In this document: positions 25,767-36,168 of the stretch, one piece after another | Numbering within the stretch: the first letter of the stretch is position 1 | How the letters are laid out: each line of letters starts with the position of its first letter | NCBI RefSeq assembly: GCF_000244915.1 | Contig: NZ_CM001442.1 | Coordinates: 7,313,012-7,377,011, forward strand | Source: Bradyrhizobium sp. WSM471 | Lineage (GTDB): Bacteria; Pseudomonadota; Alphaproteobacteria; Rhizobiales; Xanthobacteraceae | Direction of reading: 5' to 3' | Length of the DNA stretch: 64,000 nt | Program-made: the position numbers and the translations under genes | The notes under the pieces: model-generated | What the model was told of the DNA's origin: nothing | The model's database searches: none | Seen by the model: only the letters and a program-made list of their open reading frames with translations

Positions 25767-26813
25767 ATGTTCGAATTCACGACAACCGCTCTTCGCGGCC
25801 TGCTCGCCGCTGCAATCTCGCTTGCCTCGCTGACGGCGCGCGATGTCTCGGCGGCCGAAACCCCCGCGCCTTCCATTGCGATCCACTTCACCTTCGACCG
25901 CCCGATCGATGCGAGCATGGCGCCGTTCTTTCTTGCCGCAAAGGACGGCAGCTTCGGCGCCGAACGTCTCAACGTCTCCTTCAGCAGCGCGGCCGGATCG
26001 CCGGAGGCGCTTGCGCGCGTCGCCAAGGGCGATAGCGAGCTCGGGCTCGTAGACATCAACGAGCTGATCCGCTTCCGCGACAAGGATGCGACACCGGTCA
26101 GGGCGGTATTCGTGCTGTTCAACCGCGCGCCCTACGCGATCGTCGCCCGCAGGAGCCGCGGCATCCACCTCCTGCCCGACCTGGACGGCAAGACCGTCGG
26201 CGTTGCCGATAGCGATCTGTCGATGCGGCTGTGGCCGGCACTGGCGCAGCAGAACGGCATCGACACGGCTCACGTGAAATTCCACAAGATCAGCGCCGCG
26301 GTGCGCGAGCCGATCCTCTCCGCGGGACAGGTCGATGCCGTCGCCGGCTTCAGCTATCTCTCGGCAGTGAACCTGCGCGACCGCGGCGTACCAGGCGGTG
26401 ATCTCGTCGCGCTTCGCTATGCCGATTATGGTTGCGAGGCCTATGGCTTTGCCGTCGTGGTCAACCCGGCCTTCGCCGCGTCCAAGCCGGACACCGTGAA
26501 AGGATTCATCCGCGCATTGATCGCCGGCATCAACGCGACCGTCAAGGACCCCGCGCGTGCGGCGGACGAGGCCGCGAGCCGCATCGACGGCGGCGACCGC
26601 GATCTTGAGCTGGAGCGCCTGCGCACCGTCCTCGTCGACAACATCCTGACCGACGAGGTCCGTCGCAACGGCCTCGGCGACATCGACCCGGCGCGCATGG
26701 ACCGCTCGATCGACCAGATCGGGCAGGATTTCAAATTCCGCAAACGGCCGGTGGCGGGCGACATCTTCGACGGCGGGTTCTTGCCGCCAGTCGCAGGGCG
26801 GCTGATCAACTGA
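25767..26813 (+). CDS. NMT1/THI5-like ABC-type substrate-binding protein
   Basis: The 348-residue exported protein has a signal peptide (about 1-29) and an SBP fold: FTFDRPIDASMAPFFLAAKD (hinge entry), GELGLVDINELIRF-like region, DLDGKTVGVADSDLSMRLWP and QVDAVAGFSYLSAVNL. It resembles thiamine-precursor or nitrate/sulfonate binding proteins (NMT1). No cognate permease or ATPase is adjacent; the next gene is an exporter of another class. ATG 25767 is chosen because the longer frame has no signal peptide. Confidence 0.8.
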   Translation: MFEFTTTALRGLLAAAISLASLTARDVSAAETPAPSIAIHFTFDRPIDASMAPFFLAAKDGSFGAERLNVSFSSAAGSPEALARVAKGDSELGLVDINELIRFRDKDATPVRAVFVLFNRAPYAIVARRSRGIHLLPDLDGKTVGVADSDLSMRLWPALAQQNGIDTAHVKFHKISAAVREPILSAGQVDAVAGFSYLSAVNLRDRGVPGGDLVALRYADYGCEAYGFAVVVNPAFAASKPDTVKGFIRALIAGINATVKDPARAADEAASRIDGGDRDLELERLRTVLVDNILTDEVRRNGLGDIDPARMDRSIDQIGQDFKFRKRPVAGDIFDGGFLPPVAGRLIN

Positions 26814-26902
26814 GCAAAACCGACAGCTTCCGCTATATCTCACAGGCGATCCCTGATTAGAGTATGCGCTCACTCCGTTCCAGCCGCCCGAGCTCCTCGC
26901 CG

Positions 26903-28699
26903 ATGCCCATTCTCCGCCTCTACACCCGCGTTCTCGAGCTGCTCGGCAAAGAGGCACGGCTGGGCTGGCTGCTCGCGGTCGTCAATCTCCTGCTTGCGGG
27001 CTCGCAATTCGCCGAGCCGGTGCTGTTCGGCCGGATCGTCGACGTGCTCTCCGGCAAAACGGTCGCAGGCTCCAACTCGGCCTGGCCGTTCCTGGTTGCA
27101 TGGGTCGCGTTCGGGCTGTTCACCATCGCCTGCAGCGCGCTCGTGGCGTTGCAGGCCGACCGTCTCTCCCACCGCCAGCGGCAGGCGGTCCTGACGGACT
27201 ATTTCGAGCACATCCTGCAACTGCCGCTGACCTTCCATTCCGGCACCCATTCGGGCCGGCTGATGAAGGTCATGCTCAACGGCACCGATGCATTGTGGCG
27301 GCTGTGGCTGGGCTTCTTCCGCGAGCATTTTGCCGCCATCCTCTCGGTCGTGGTGCTGCTGCCGCTGTCGCTCTACCTGAACTGGCGGCTTGCAATCCTG
27401 CTGTTCGTGCTCTGCATCGTCTTCACCGCGCTGACCACCTTCGTGGTGCGCAGAACCTTCGGCATGCAGATGGAAGTGGAGGAGCACTACAGCGAGCTCT
27501 CCGCGCGCGCGTCCGACGCCCTTGGCAACGTCGCGCTGGTGCAGAGTTTCGTCCGCGTCGAATCCGAGGTGAAGGGCCTGCGCTCCGTCGCCGACCAGTT
27601 GCTAGCGGCGCAAATGCCGGTGCTGTCGTGGTGGGCACTCGTCACCGTCATCACGCGCGCCTCCACCACGATCACCGTGCTCGCGATCTTCACTTTCGGC
27701 ATCGCGCTGCACGACCAGGGGCTGACCTCGGTCGGCGACATCGTGATGTTCGTGAGCTTCGCGACGCTTCTGATCCAGAAGTTGGAGCAGGTCGTGAGCT
27801 TCATCAACAACGTGTTCATGGAAGCCCCGCGCCTGCGCGAGTTCTTCAACGTGCTCGATGCGGTGCCTGCGGTGCACGACCGGCACGACGCGATCGATGC
27901 GGGTCGGCTCTCCGGCCTCGTCGAATTCAACGACGTCACCTTCTCCTATGACGGCAAGCGGCCGGCGGTCGAGGACCTCTCCTTCACCGCGCTTCCCGGC
28001 CAGACCATCGCGCTGGTCGGCGCAACCGGTGCCGGCAAGTCGACCGCGATTGCGCTGCTGCACCGCGCGTTCGATCCGCAGTCCGGCTTCATCAGGATCG
28101 ACGGCATGGACGTACGCGGGATCACGCTGACATCGTTGCGGCGGAACATCGGCGTGGTCTTTCAGGAGGCGTTGCTGTTCAACCGCTCGATCGCGGAGAA
28201 TTTGCGCGTCGGCAAGCCGGACGCCACCGAGGCCGAGATGCGCAAGGCGGCGGAGCGCGCGCAGGCGCTCGAATTCATCGAGCGCAGCGGCGGCTTCGAG
28301 ACCAATGCCGGCGAGCGCGGCCGCATGCTGTCCGGCGGGGAGCGCCAGCGACTGTCTATCGCGCGTGCACTGCTGAAGGATCCGCCGATCCTGATCCTGG
28401 ACGAGGCGACCAGCGCGCTCGACGCGGTCACCGAGGCCAAGGTGAATACCGCTCTCGACGAAGTGATGAAGGGCCGCACCACCTTCGTGATCGCCCACCG
28501 TCTCTCCACCATCCGCAATGCCACGCGGATCCTGGTGTTCGAGAACGGGCGTGTGATCGAGAGCGGAACTTTCGACGAACTCGTGGCCAAAGGCGGCCAT
28601 TTCGCCGACCTCGCCAGGGCCCAGTTCATGGTTCAGGAGAACGCACGGGCCAGCGTGACAGCGGCCGAGGCTGCCGCGACGGCCGCCAAGTCGCCTTAG
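26903..28699 (+). CDS. ndvA: NdvA-type beta-glucan ABC exporter (permease-ATPase fusion)
   Basis: The 598-residue half-transporter has six transmembrane helices (about 20-310) then an ATP-binding domain. Walker A is GATGAGKST (about 372-380), the signature LSGGERQR (about 477), Walker [13 protein letters not shown] and the H-loop IAHRLS. The N-terminus ([25 protein letters not shown]) and length fit rhizobial NdvA, which exports cyclic beta-glucans important for osmotic adaptation and nodulation. Start choice (26864 or 26903) is uncertain; 26903 matches the family N-terminus. A 13-nt tandem repeat overlaps the stop. Confidence 0.8.
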   Translation: MPILRLYTRVLELLGKEARLGWLLAVVNLLLAGSQFAEPVLFGRIVDVLSGKTVAGSNSAWPFLVAWVAFGLFTIACSALVALQADRLSHRQRQAVLTDYFEHILQLPLTFHSGTHSGRLMKVMLNGTDALWRLWLGFFREHFAAILSVVVLLPLSLYLNWRLAILLFVLCIVFTALTTFVVRRTFGMQMEVEEHYSELSARASDALGNVALVQSFVRVESEVKGLRSVADQLLAAQMPVLSWWALVTVITRASTTITVLAIFTFGIALHDQGLTSVGDIVMFVSFATLLIQKLEQVVSFINNVFMEAPRLREFFNVLDAVPAVHDRHDAIDAGRLSGLVEFNDVTFSYDGKRPAVEDLSFTALPGQTIALVGATGAGKSTAIALLHRAFDPQSGFIRIDGMDVRGITLTSLRRNIGVVFQEALLFNRSIAENLRVGKPDATEAEMRKAAERAQALEFIERSGGFETNAGERGRMLSGGERQRLSIARALLKDPPILILDEATSALDAVTEAKVNTALDEVMKGRTTFVIAHRLSTIRNATRILVFENGRVIESGTFDELVAKGGHFADLARAQFMVQENARASVTAAEAAATAAKSP

Positions 28700-28738
28700 C
28701 AGGTCGCGTTGGCAAGTCGCCTTGGCAAGTCCCCATAG
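28687..28738 (+). repeat. four tandem 13-nt units at the ndvA 3' end
   Basis: Four contiguous 13-mers: CAAGTCGCCTTAG, CAGGTCGCGTTGG, CAAGTCGCCTTGG and CAAGTCCCCATAG. The ndvA stop TAG (28697-28699) lies in the first unit. Units 1, 3 and 4 differ from each other by a few bases. Confidence 0.8.
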
Positions 28739-28913
28739 TACCGTCGAAATTCGGCCCATTTCATTGCGGAATACCCCGCTGATGCCCCTATTCCCGACGC
28801 ACGAGCCGGTATAGGTTTGCGGCGCCGCAAGCGGCGGCGCTGGATTCAGAACCGAACATCAGATCACGAGAGCCGACCGGAACCGGCGGGTCTCCAAGGA
28901 CCGGAATCGGATA

Positions 28914-30371
28914 GTGCACGCTCTTCGCCCGCTGCTTCGTCAATCCCTGTTCAACCTGCTCGCCGCGGCACTCGCATGCGGCGCATTGCTCGCGCCGCGA
29001 GCGGCGAGCGCGGAAGCGCTGCTCCTGATCGAGGCCGATAGCGGCAAGGTGTTGCAGGCGGAAAACGCGACCATTCCCTGGTATCCGGCTTCCGTCACCA
29101 AGATCATGACCGCCTATGTGACGCTGAAGGCGGTCAAGGACGGCAAGCTCACACTCGACACACTGCTCACGGTGTCGCCGACGGCAGCCTCGCAGTCGCC
29201 TTCGAAGATGGGCTTTCGCCCGGGAACGCAGCTTACCGTCGACAACGCACTCAAGATGATGATGGTGAAGTCGGCGAACGATATGGCCGTCGTGCTCGCC
29301 GAAGGCGTCGGCGGTTCGATCGACGGTTTCTCGGCGCTGATGAACGACACCGCGCAGAAGCTCGGCATGACGCAGACGAGCTACGTCAATCCGAACGGCC
29401 TGCCCGCCGACGGACAGATCACCTCGGCGCGGGATCTCGGCATTCTGGCGCGCTCGTTCCTGCGCGACCTGCCCGAGTACGAGTACTTCGTGCACATTCC
29501 GGCAATCCGCTTCGGCAAGCGCGTCACCGGCAATTTCAACAAGCTGATCGGCCGCTATCCCGGCGCCGACGGTTTCAAGACCGGCTTCATCTGCGCCTCC
29601 GGCTACAACCTGGTCGCATCGGCCACCCGCAACGGCCGCCGGCTGATCGCCGTCGTGCTGGGCGCCAGCTCCGGGACGGCGCGCGCGGTGAAGGCGGCGC
29701 AGCTGCTGGAGCGCGGCTTCTCGCAAGACAATCTCACCTGGCTCCGCCCCTCGCTCGGCACCGTCGACAGGCTGGTGCCGGTCGACGCCTCGCCGCCGAA
29801 CCTGCGAGACGACATGTGCGGCGGCCATCGCAAGCGGCCGGCCAGCGACGATGACGACGCACTGATCGCGACCAATGGCGGCACGTCCGGATCGGCCTCG
29901 ACCACCGGCGGCGAAGCCCAGGTCACCTTCTTCACGGCCGGGCTGCAGCCGCCCCTGGTGAAGGCCTCCGAGCTGATGGCCTCGGCCCCGGCGGCGGCCG
30001 AGCCCGTGCTGGTCTATACCGGCCCGACCCGCACCGGGACCGCCCTGATCGCCGCGGTCGCGGCCGATGCCGACCAGCAGGCCACGCCAAAGCCGCGTGG
30101 CAAGAAGTCGCGCGTCGCCAAAAAGCCCGACGCGGCAGACAAGCCAGCAGACAAGCCGAAGGATACCAAGACGGCGGCGGCGAAGTCCGATGCCAAGCCG
30201 GCGGCTGCCGCAAAGCCGGCCGACGGCAAGTCCGCAGCCAAGCCGGCCGGCAACAAGCATGCCGCAGCCAAGCCCGATGCGGTGGCAAAGCCTGCGGTGA
30301 GCGGCGAGGCGGCCAAGCCCGCCAAGCCCAAGGCCGCGACCAAGCCCGCCAAGCCGGCCAACAACAGTTAA
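28914..30371 (+). CDS. D-alanyl-D-alanine carboxypeptidase (S11) with Lys/Ala/Pro-rich tail
   Basis: The 485-residue exported enzyme trims peptidoglycan stem peptides. A signal peptide (about 1-33) is followed by the catalytic domain with PASVTK (Ser60, Lys63), KSANDM (Ser120, Asn122) and KTGF (222-224). An inserted linker and a low-complexity tail (about 391-485) rich in Lys, Ala and Pro follow, resembling histone H1. The tail may bind the polyanionic envelope or peptidoglycan. The start is GTG at 28914; no ATG lies in frame near it. It has no close co-directional partner upstream. Confidence 0.85.
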   Translation: MHALRPLLRQSLFNLLAAALACGALLAPRAASAEALLLIEADSGKVLQAENATIPWYPASVTKIMTAYVTLKAVKDGKLTLDTLLTVSPTAASQSPSKMGFRPGTQLTVDNALKMMMVKSANDMAVVLAEGVGGSIDGFSALMNDTAQKLGMTQTSYVNPNGLPADGQITSARDLGILARSFLRDLPEYEYFVHIPAIRFGKRVTGNFNKLIGRYPGADGFKTGFICASGYNLVASATRNGRRLIAVVLGASSGTARAVKAAQLLERGFSQDNLTWLRPSLGTVDRLVPVDASPPNLRDDMCGGHRKRPASDDDDALIATNGGTSGSASTTGGEAQVTFFTAGLQPPLVKASELMASAPAAAEPVLVYTGPTRTGTALIAAVAADADQQATPKPRGKKSRVAKKPDAADKPADKPKDTKTAAAKSDAKPAAAAKPADGKSAAKPAGNKHAAAKPDAVAKPAVSGEAAKPAKPKAATKPAKPANNS

Positions 30372-30561
30372 CGGCCGACGCGAGGCGAGACCGCGCCGCG
30401 CTTCGCAGTTGCGGCAGCGCCATTTGCGAGGATTCCGGTAGCCACTCCCTGACGTTTGTCTTAAGCCTCGACCGCTTGCCACCCGTTCCGGCAGGCTCGA
30501 TACTGACGGCAATGAGGCAAGCCCGAGACACAACGGGCTCTGGTCAATGAGGGGAGTTTCC

Positions 30562-32247
30562 ATGGAGCGCATCTGGCTTAAGCAATATCCGCCCGGCGTC
30601 CCCGCCGATATCGAGCCGACGCAATATTCATCGCTGGTCGACCTCCTGGAGGAGAGCTTCGCCAAGTTCGCCGACCGCAAGGCGTTCATCTGCATGGACA
30701 AGTCGATCAGCTATCGCGACCTCGACCAGATGTCGCTGGCGATGGCGTCCTACCTGCAAGGGCGGGGCCTGCAACGCGGCGCCCGCGTCGCGATCATGAT
30801 GCCGAACGTGCTGCAATATCCGGTCGCGACCGCGGCCGTGCTGCGCGCCGGTTTCGCGGTGGTCAATGTCAATCCGCTCTACACGCCGCGCGAGCTCGAG
30901 CACCAGCTCAAGGATTCCGGCGCCGAAGCCATCATCGTGCTGGAGAATTTCGCCCACACCGTCGAGCAGGTGATCGCGAAGACGCAAGTCAAGCACGTCA
31001 TCGTCGGCAGCATGGGCGACCTGCTCGGCTTCAAGGGCGTGATCGTCAATCTGGTCGTCCGCCGCGTCAAGAAAATGGTGCCGGCCTGGTCGCTGCCGGG
31101 CGCGGTGTCCTTCAACGACGCGATCTCCGCCGGCCGCGGGATGACGTTCAATAAGCCCAAGCTGTCGCCCGGCGACGTCGCCTTCCTGCAATATACCGGC
31201 GGCACCACCGGCGTGTCCAAGGGGGCCACCCTGCTTCATCGCAACATCGTCGCCAACGTCTTGCAGAACGACGCTTGGCTGCAGCCGGCGATGGCCGCGC
31301 CGCCGCATGTCGATCAACTCATGGTCGTCTGCGCGCTGCCGCTCTATCACATCTTCGCGCTGACGGCCTGCTACCTGCTCGCGGTGCGCGCCGGCGGCTG
31401 CAATCTCCTGATCCCCAATCCACGCGACATCCCGGGCTTCATCAAGGAATTGGCGAAGTACCAAGTCAACAACTTCCCGGCCGTGAACACGCTCTACAAC
31501 GGCTTGATGCATCATCCCGACTTCAAGAAGCTCGACTTCTCCAAGCTGAAGATCTCGAACGGTGGTGGCATGGCGGTGCAGCGCCCCGTCGCCGAGCAGT
31601 GGAAGGCGATCACGGGCTGCTCCATCGCCGAAGGCTACGGCCTGTCGGAGACATCTCCGACGCTGACCTGCAACACCACGACCAATCCGGAGTTCAACGG
31701 CACCATCGGCATCCCCGTGCCCTCGACCTGGATCTCCATCCGCGACGACGACGGCAACGAGCTGCCGCTCGGCCAGCCCGGCGAGATCTGCGCCAAGGGC
31801 CCGCAGGTGATGTCGGGCTACTGGAACAGGCCGGAGGAGACCGCCAAGGTGATGACCGCGGACGGCTATTTCCGCACCGGCGACATCGGCATCATGGACG
31901 AAAAGGGTTACACCAAGATCGTCGACCGCAAGAAGGACATGATCCTGGTCTCCGGCTTCAACGTCTATCCGAACGAGGTCGAGGAAGTGATCGCGAGCAA
32001 CCCGGGGGTGCTCGAATGCGCCGTCATCGGCATTCCCGATTCCAAGTCGGGAGAGGCCGTGAAGGCGTTCGTGGTCAAGAAGGACCCGAACCTCACGGCG
32101 GAGGCCCTGGTCAAGTTCTGCCAGGAGCAGCTGACGGGCTACAAGGTGCCCAAGCACATCGAATTCCGCACCGACCTGCCCAAGACCAATGTCGGCAAGA
32201 TCCTGCGCCGGCAGCTGCGCGACGAGAAGAAGGCGGAGGCGGCGTAA
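30562..32247 (+). CDS. fadD: long-chain fatty acid-CoA ligase
   Basis: The 561-residue enzyme activates long-chain fatty acids for beta-oxidation or lipid synthesis. Motifs are YTGGTTGVSKGATLLHRN (P-loop, about 211-228), EGYGLSETSPTLT, TGDIGIMDEKGYTKI and the FACS signature DMILVSGFNVYPNEVEEVI. The C-terminal lysine lies in TNVGKILRRQLRDE. The frame opens at 30547, but ATG 30562 is preferred after GGGGAG. The DUF924 gene follows 15 bp after the stop. Confidence 0.92.
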   Translation: MERIWLKQYPPGVPADIEPTQYSSLVDLLEESFAKFADRKAFICMDKSISYRDLDQMSLAMASYLQGRGLQRGARVAIMMPNVLQYPVATAAVLRAGFAVVNVNPLYTPRELEHQLKDSGAEAIIVLENFAHTVEQVIAKTQVKHVIVGSMGDLLGFKGVIVNLVVRRVKKMVPAWSLPGAVSFNDAISAGRGMTFNKPKLSPGDVAFLQYTGGTTGVSKGATLLHRNIVANVLQNDAWLQPAMAAPPHVDQLMVVCALPLYHIFALTACYLLAVRAGGCNLLIPNPRDIPGFIKELAKYQVNNFPAVNTLYNGLMHHPDFKKLDFSKLKISNGGGMAVQRPVAEQWKAITGCSIAEGYGLSETSPTLTCNTTTNPEFNGTIGIPVPSTWISIRDDDGNELPLGQPGEICAKGPQVMSGYWNRPEETAKVMTADGYFRTGDIGIMDEKGYTKIVDRKKDMILVSGFNVYPNEVEEVIASNPGVLECAVIGIPDSKSGEAVKAFVVKKDPNLTAEALVKFCQEQLTGYKVPKHIEFRTDLPKTNVGKILRRQLRDEKKAEAA

Positions 32248-32262
32248 GCGCCTCTTCGGTTC

Positions 32263-32817
32263 ATGACTGATTTCGGCAACATCAGCCCGGCCGGCATCCT
32301 CGCCTTCTGGCGCGAGGCCGGCCGCGATGCCTGGTACGAGCGTAACGACGCATTCGACGCGGAGGTCAGGCGCCGCTTTCTTACGCTGTGGCAGAAGGCG
32401 GTCGCTGGCGAGCTCTCGTCATGGGAGGCGACCGACGAGGGCGCACTCGCGCTCGTCATCGTGCTCGACCAGTTTCCGCGCAACATGTTTCGGGGCACGT
32501 CGCAGGCCTTTGCCAGCGACGCGTTGGCGCGCGACGTCGCCCGCCGCGCAATCGAGAGGGGCACGGATCGCAGGATTGATCCCATCCTGGTCGAATTCCT
32601 CTATCTGCCCTTCATGCATTCCGAGCACCTGCCCGACCAATTGCACTGCGTCGCGCTGTTTCAGAACACCGAGAATGCCGAAAACCTGAAATACGCGCGG
32701 GAGCACGCCGATATCATCCGGCGGTTTGGCCGCTTCCCCCACCGCAACCGCCTGCTCGGCCGCGAGACCACGGCGGACGAGCAGGCCTTCCTCGATGGCG
32801 GCGGGTTCGCCGGCTGA
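32263..32817 (+). CDS. DUF924-family protein
   Basis: The 184-residue soluble protein has DUF924 landmarks: ISPAGILAFWREAGRDAWYERND at the start, VIVLDQFPRNMFRGTSQAFASD (about 63-84) and FLYLPFMHSEHLPDQLHCVALF. The fold is TPR-like and the role unknown. It follows fadD closely and is probably co-transcribed with it. Confidence 0.82.
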   Translation: MTDFGNISPAGILAFWREAGRDAWYERNDAFDAEVRRRFLTLWQKAVAGELSSWEATDEGALALVIVLDQFPRNMFRGTSQAFASDALARDVARRAIERGTDRRIDPILVEFLYLPFMHSEHLPDQLHCVALFQNTENAENLKYAREHADIIRRFGRFPHRNRLLGRETTADEQAFLDGGGFAG

Positions 32818-32935
32818 TGACATCATAGTGAAGGGTCCCGCCCTCACCGCTTCCGGGTCACTATCCTTGCCGGCAATATTGTGCAGGCCCGCCGCAAGGT
32901 CTAAAAAGCGGGATCGATTTTCAGGGAGACTGACG

Positions 32936-33421
32936 ATGGCGATCCAGACTGGCGACAAGCTGCCCGAGGCGAAATTCCGCGTGATGACGGCGGAAGGCCC
33001 GCAGGTGAAGACCACCGACGATATCTTCAAGGGCAAGAAAGTGGCGCTGTTCGCGGTGCCCGGCGCCTATACCGGGACCTGCCACAAGATGCATCTGCCG
33101 AGCATCTTCCTCAACGCCTACGCCATGAAGGACAAGGGCGTCGACACCATCGCCATCGTCTCCGTCAACGACGCCTTCGTCATGAACGCGTGGAAGCGCG
33201 ACACCGACCAGCGCGACGAAGCCATTTTCCTGGCCGACGGCAATGCCGACTTCGCCAAGGCGATCGGCATGGAGCTCGACGCCTCCGGCAATGGTCTCGG
33301 CATCCGCTCCAAGCGCTATTCGATGCTGGTCGAGGACGGCGTGGTCAAGAAGCTGAACCTCGAGGCGATGCCGGGTAAGGTCGAAGTGTCCGGCGGCGAT
33401 ACGCTGCTCGGGCAGCTGTAA
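32936..33421 (+). CDS. peroxiredoxin, Prx5/AhpE-like
   Basis: The 161-residue peroxiredoxin has the active site PGAYTGTCHKMHLPS with peroxidatic Cys49. The usual proline before the TxxC threonine is replaced by glycine. Only one cysteine is obvious, so it is likely a 1-Cys or Prx5-type enzyme using an external thiol donor. The ATG is preceded by CAGGGAGA. It is convergent with rnhA across a repeat element. Confidence 0.85.
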   Translation: MAIQTGDKLPEAKFRVMTAEGPQVKTTDDIFKGKKVALFAVPGAYTGTCHKMHLPSIFLNAYAMKDKGVDTIAIVSVNDAFVMNAWKRDTDQRDEAIFLADGNADFAKAIGMELDASGNGLGIRSKRYSMLVEDGVVKKLNLEAMPGKVEVSGGDTLLGQL

Positions 33422-33475
33422 GCGGCGACCGCTTTCAGCCACAAACGACACTGTCATGTCCCGCGAAAGCGGGGC

Positions 33476-33528
33476 ATCCAGTATTCCAGAGACAGTTTGT
33501 TGAATCGAGAGGCCGCCGCGTACTGGAT
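33476..33528. repeat. palindromic repeat family B, copy 1
   Basis: The core begins ATCCAGTATTCCAGAGACAG and ends CGCGTACTGGAT, with inverted ends ATCCAGTA/TACTGGAT. Short hairpins flank it on both sides (about 33453-33475 and 33529-33553). It fills the convergent gap between the peroxiredoxin and rnhA stops. Copy 2 is at 51120-51174. Confidence 0.8.
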
Positions 33529-33584
33529 CGCCCGGTCAAGCCGGGCGATGACGGCGGAGCATGAGGAAGCAGCGCGGATCCGCG

Positions 33585-34049
33585 CTACTCCGCCACCCGC
33601 TGCTGCAACCGCGCCTTCACGATCCCGTCGCGCGCGAGCTGATCGGCGCGTTCGTTCTCGGGATGGCCTGCGTGACCTTTGACCCAGTGCCACCGCACGT
33701 CATGGGCCTTCAGCGCGGCGTCGAGGCGCTGCCATAGCTCGACATTCTTCACCGGCTTCTTGTCGGCGGTACGCCAGCCGTTGCGCTTCCAGCCGTGGAT
33801 CCAGCCGGTGATGCCCTGACGGACATATTGGCTGTCGGTATAGAGATCGACGGTGCACGGCTTCTTCAGCGCTTCCAACGCTGAGATCGCCGCCATCAAT
33901 TCCATCTGGTTGTTGGTGGTGTGGCGCTCGCCACCGTTCAGTTCTTTTTCCTTGTCGCCGAACTTCAGGATCGCGCCCCAGCCGCCGGGCCCCGGATTTC
34001 CCGAGCAGGCGCCGTCGGTGTAGATTGTGACAATCGGGAGCTCGCTCAC
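33585..34049 (-). CDS. rnhA: ribonuclease HI
   Basis: The 154-residue cytoplasmic nuclease degrades RNA in RNA-DNA hybrids. The catalytic acids are Asp12 ([16 protein letters not shown]), Glu50 (NNQMEL), Asp72 (YTDSQY) and Asp135 (NERADQLA). The start is a GTG (34049-34047) overlapping the thrB stop TGA by 4 bp, which gives the normal family length. It is the last gene of ispH-thrB-rnhA. Confidence 0.93.
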   Translation of the reverse strand: MSELPIVTIYTDGACSGNPGPGGWGAILKFGDKEKELNGGERHTTNNQMELMAAISALEALKKPCTVDLYTDSQYVRQGITGWIHGWKRNGWRTADKKPVKNVELWQRLDAALKAHDVRWHWVKGHAGHPENERADQLARDGIVKARLQQRVAE

Positions 34050-35029
34050 GCCACCAGCCCCGACGGCGACAGCCCGTAGTCGCGCACGCTGGAAACGCTC
34101 TGATGGAAGCGCAGCTTGCGGACATATTCCAACGGATCCTTCGGCTTGACCAGCGCGCCGGGCGGAACGTTGAGCCAGTCGACCAGCCGCGTCAGCAGGA
34201 AGCGCATCGCAGCGCCGCGCGCGAGCAGCGGCAGCGCGGCCTCTTCCGCCTCGGACAGCTTTCTCACGCGGCCATAGGCATTGAGGAAGGCCCGCGCCTT
34301 GGTGACGTTGAAGGAATGATCCGGCTCGAAGCACCAGGCGTTGAGGCAGATCGCGACATCATAAGCCAGCATATCATTGCAGGCGAAAGTGAAGTCGATG
34401 ATCCCGGAGAGCTTGTCGCCCAGGAAGAAGACGTTGTCGTTGAACAGGTCGGCGTGGATCACGCCTTCGGGCAGCTGCGTCGGCCAGACCCCGCTCTCGA
34501 GGTAGTCGAGCTCGTGGCTCAGGAACGCGCGCAGGCCGGGCTGCACCTCGTCGGCCCGGTGTGACGCGGCATCGAACAGCGGCCGCCAGCCCGGGACCGA
34601 CAGCGCGTTCGCACGCCTGATCGCGAAATTCGCACCTGCCAGATGCATCCTGGCGAGCCCCTCGCCGACGCCGGCGCAATGGGCCGCGTTCGGCTTGCGC
34701 GGCCAGACGCCTTCGAGAAAGGTGATGATCGCGGCCGGCCGGCCCGACAGCTCGCGCAGCGCCTCGCCGTCCGTTCCCTTCACCGGCAGCGGGCAGTTGA
34801 CGCCGTGCTCGGCCAGATGCGTCATCAGCGCGAGGAAGAACGGCAGATCGTTCTTCGCCACGCGCTTCTCGTAGAGCGTGAGGATGAACGATCCCTTGGT
34901 CGTATGCAGCAGGAAGTTGGAATTTTCAACGCCCTCGGCGATGCCCTTGTAGGAGAGCAACCCGCCGAGATCGTATTGGTTGAGGAAGTCCGCAAGCTCG
35001 TCGGCGGCAACGTCGGTGTAGACCGCCAT
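34046..35029 (-). CDS. thrB: homoserine kinase, type II
   Basis: The 327-residue protein belongs to the APH-like (type II) homoserine kinase group, which phosphorylates homoserine in threonine biosynthesis. Landmarks are the nucleotide loop [15 protein letters not shown] (about 29-43), [15 protein letters not shown] with catalytic Asp and Asn (about 189-203) and [20 protein letters not shown]. It is 6 bp downstream of ispH and overlaps rnhA by 4 bp. Confidence 0.92.
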   Translation of the reverse strand: MAVYTDVAADELADFLNQYDLGGLLSYKGIAEGVENSNFLLHTTKGSFILTLYEKRVAKNDLPFFLALMTHLAEHGVNCPLPVKGTDGEALRELSGRPAAIITFLEGVWPRKPNAAHCAGVGEGLARMHLAGANFAIRRANALSVPGWRPLFDAASHRADEVQPGLRAFLSHELDYLESGVWPTQLPEGVIHADLFNDNVFFLGDKLSGIIDFTFACNDMLAYDVAICLNAWCFEPDHSFNVTKARAFLNAYGRVRKLSEAEEAALPLLARGAAMRFLLTRLVDWLNVPPGALVKPKDPLEYVRKLRFHQSVSSVRDYGLSPSGLVA

Positions 35030-35035
35030 GAAGGT

Positions 35036-36004
35036 CTACTCGGCGGCGGCTTCGGGGCGCACCTGGCGCGGCAGCGGGAAGAACTCGTTCTCTTCCGCAG
35101 CCGAGACCGTCTCCACATGCAGTGTGAAGCGCTCGGCGAACGCGTCCATAATCTCCTCGACGATCACTTCCGGTGCCGAGGCGCCCGCGGTGATGCCGAG
35201 GCTGGTGATGTTCTCGAACCGCTTCCAGTCGATTTCGGTGGCGCGCTGCGCCAGCACGGCGATCGGGCAGCCCTCACGCTCGGCGACTTCGCGCAGGCGC
35301 TGCGAGTTCGACGAGTTCGGCGCACCGACCACGATCAAGGCGTCGACCACCGGCGCCACCTTCTTCACCGCGAGCTGGCGGTTGGTGGTGGCGTAGCAGA
35401 TGTCTTCCTTGTGCGGCCCGTTGATGTTCGGGAAGCGCTCCTTCAGCAGCGCCACGATCTCCGCGGTGTCGTCGATCGACAACGTGGTCTGGGTCACGAA
35501 GGCGAGGTTGTTCGGGTCCTTCGGGGCGATGGTCTTGGCGTCCTCGGCGGTCTCGATCAGGGTCACGGCGCCGGTCGGGAGTTGGCCGAGCGTGCCCACC
35601 ACCTCCGGATGATGGGAATGGCCGATCAGGAAGATCTCGCGGCCGCGCTTGAAATGGATCGCGGCTTCGCGGTGGACCTTGGTGACCAGCGGGCAGGTCG
35701 CATCCAGCGAGAACAAGTTACGGGACGTGGCGTCGGCCGGAACCGATTTCGGCACGCCATGAGCCGAGAACACCACCGGCGCGGTGGTATTTTCCGGGAT
35801 TTCGGCGAGTTCCTCGACGAAGATCGCGCCCTTCTTCTTCAACCCATCGACGACGTACTTATTGTGCACAATCTCATGGCGAACATAGACGGGGGCACCG
35901 TATTTATCGAGCGCCCGTTCCACGGTGTCGATCGCCCGGACCACCCCGGCGCAGAAGCCACGGGGAGAACAAAGCACGATCTTGAGGTCTGGTTTGGCTG
36001 ACAT
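35036..36004 (-). CDS. ispH: 4-hydroxy-3-methylbut-2-enyl diphosphate reductase
   Basis: The 322-residue 4Fe-4S enzyme performs the last step of the MEP isoprenoid pathway. Cluster cysteines lie in SPRGFCAG (Cys18), [10 protein letters not shown] and [10 protein letters not shown], and the substrate-binding [11 protein letters not shown] region is present. ATG 36004 is preferred over 36028 because it begins at the family N-terminus. It heads ispH-thrB-rnhA and diverges from trcR across a 254-bp gap. Confidence 0.95.
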   Translation of the reverse strand: MSAKPDLKIVLCSPRGFCAGVVRAIDTVERALDKYGAPVYVRHEIVHNKYVVDGLKKKGAIFVEELAEIPENTTAPVVFSAHGVPKSVPADATSRNLFSLDATCPLVTKVHREAAIHFKRGREIFLIGHSHHPEVVGTLGQLPTGAVTLIETAEDAKTIAPKDPNNLAFVTQTTLSIDDTAEIVALLKERFPNINGPHKEDICYATTNRQLAVKKVAPVVDALIVVGAPNSSNSQRLREVAEREGCPIAVLAQRATEIDWKRFENITSLGITAGASAPEVIVEEIMDAFAERFTLHVETVSAAEENEFFPLPRQVRPEAAAE

Positions 36005-36168
36005 TGAGCGATCTCGGGACCGAATCACCTCGCCAAATGGGCGGGCAGCGGTCGATGGATGAATAGGGCTTGGGTACGGTCTTACAGGGACTTCAGAGGG
36101 AATTGGGCCCCCTTTCGGGCGCTGTCAAGGCACTATCTATAGCAGAACCATTGCGTGGCTACCCCCTC

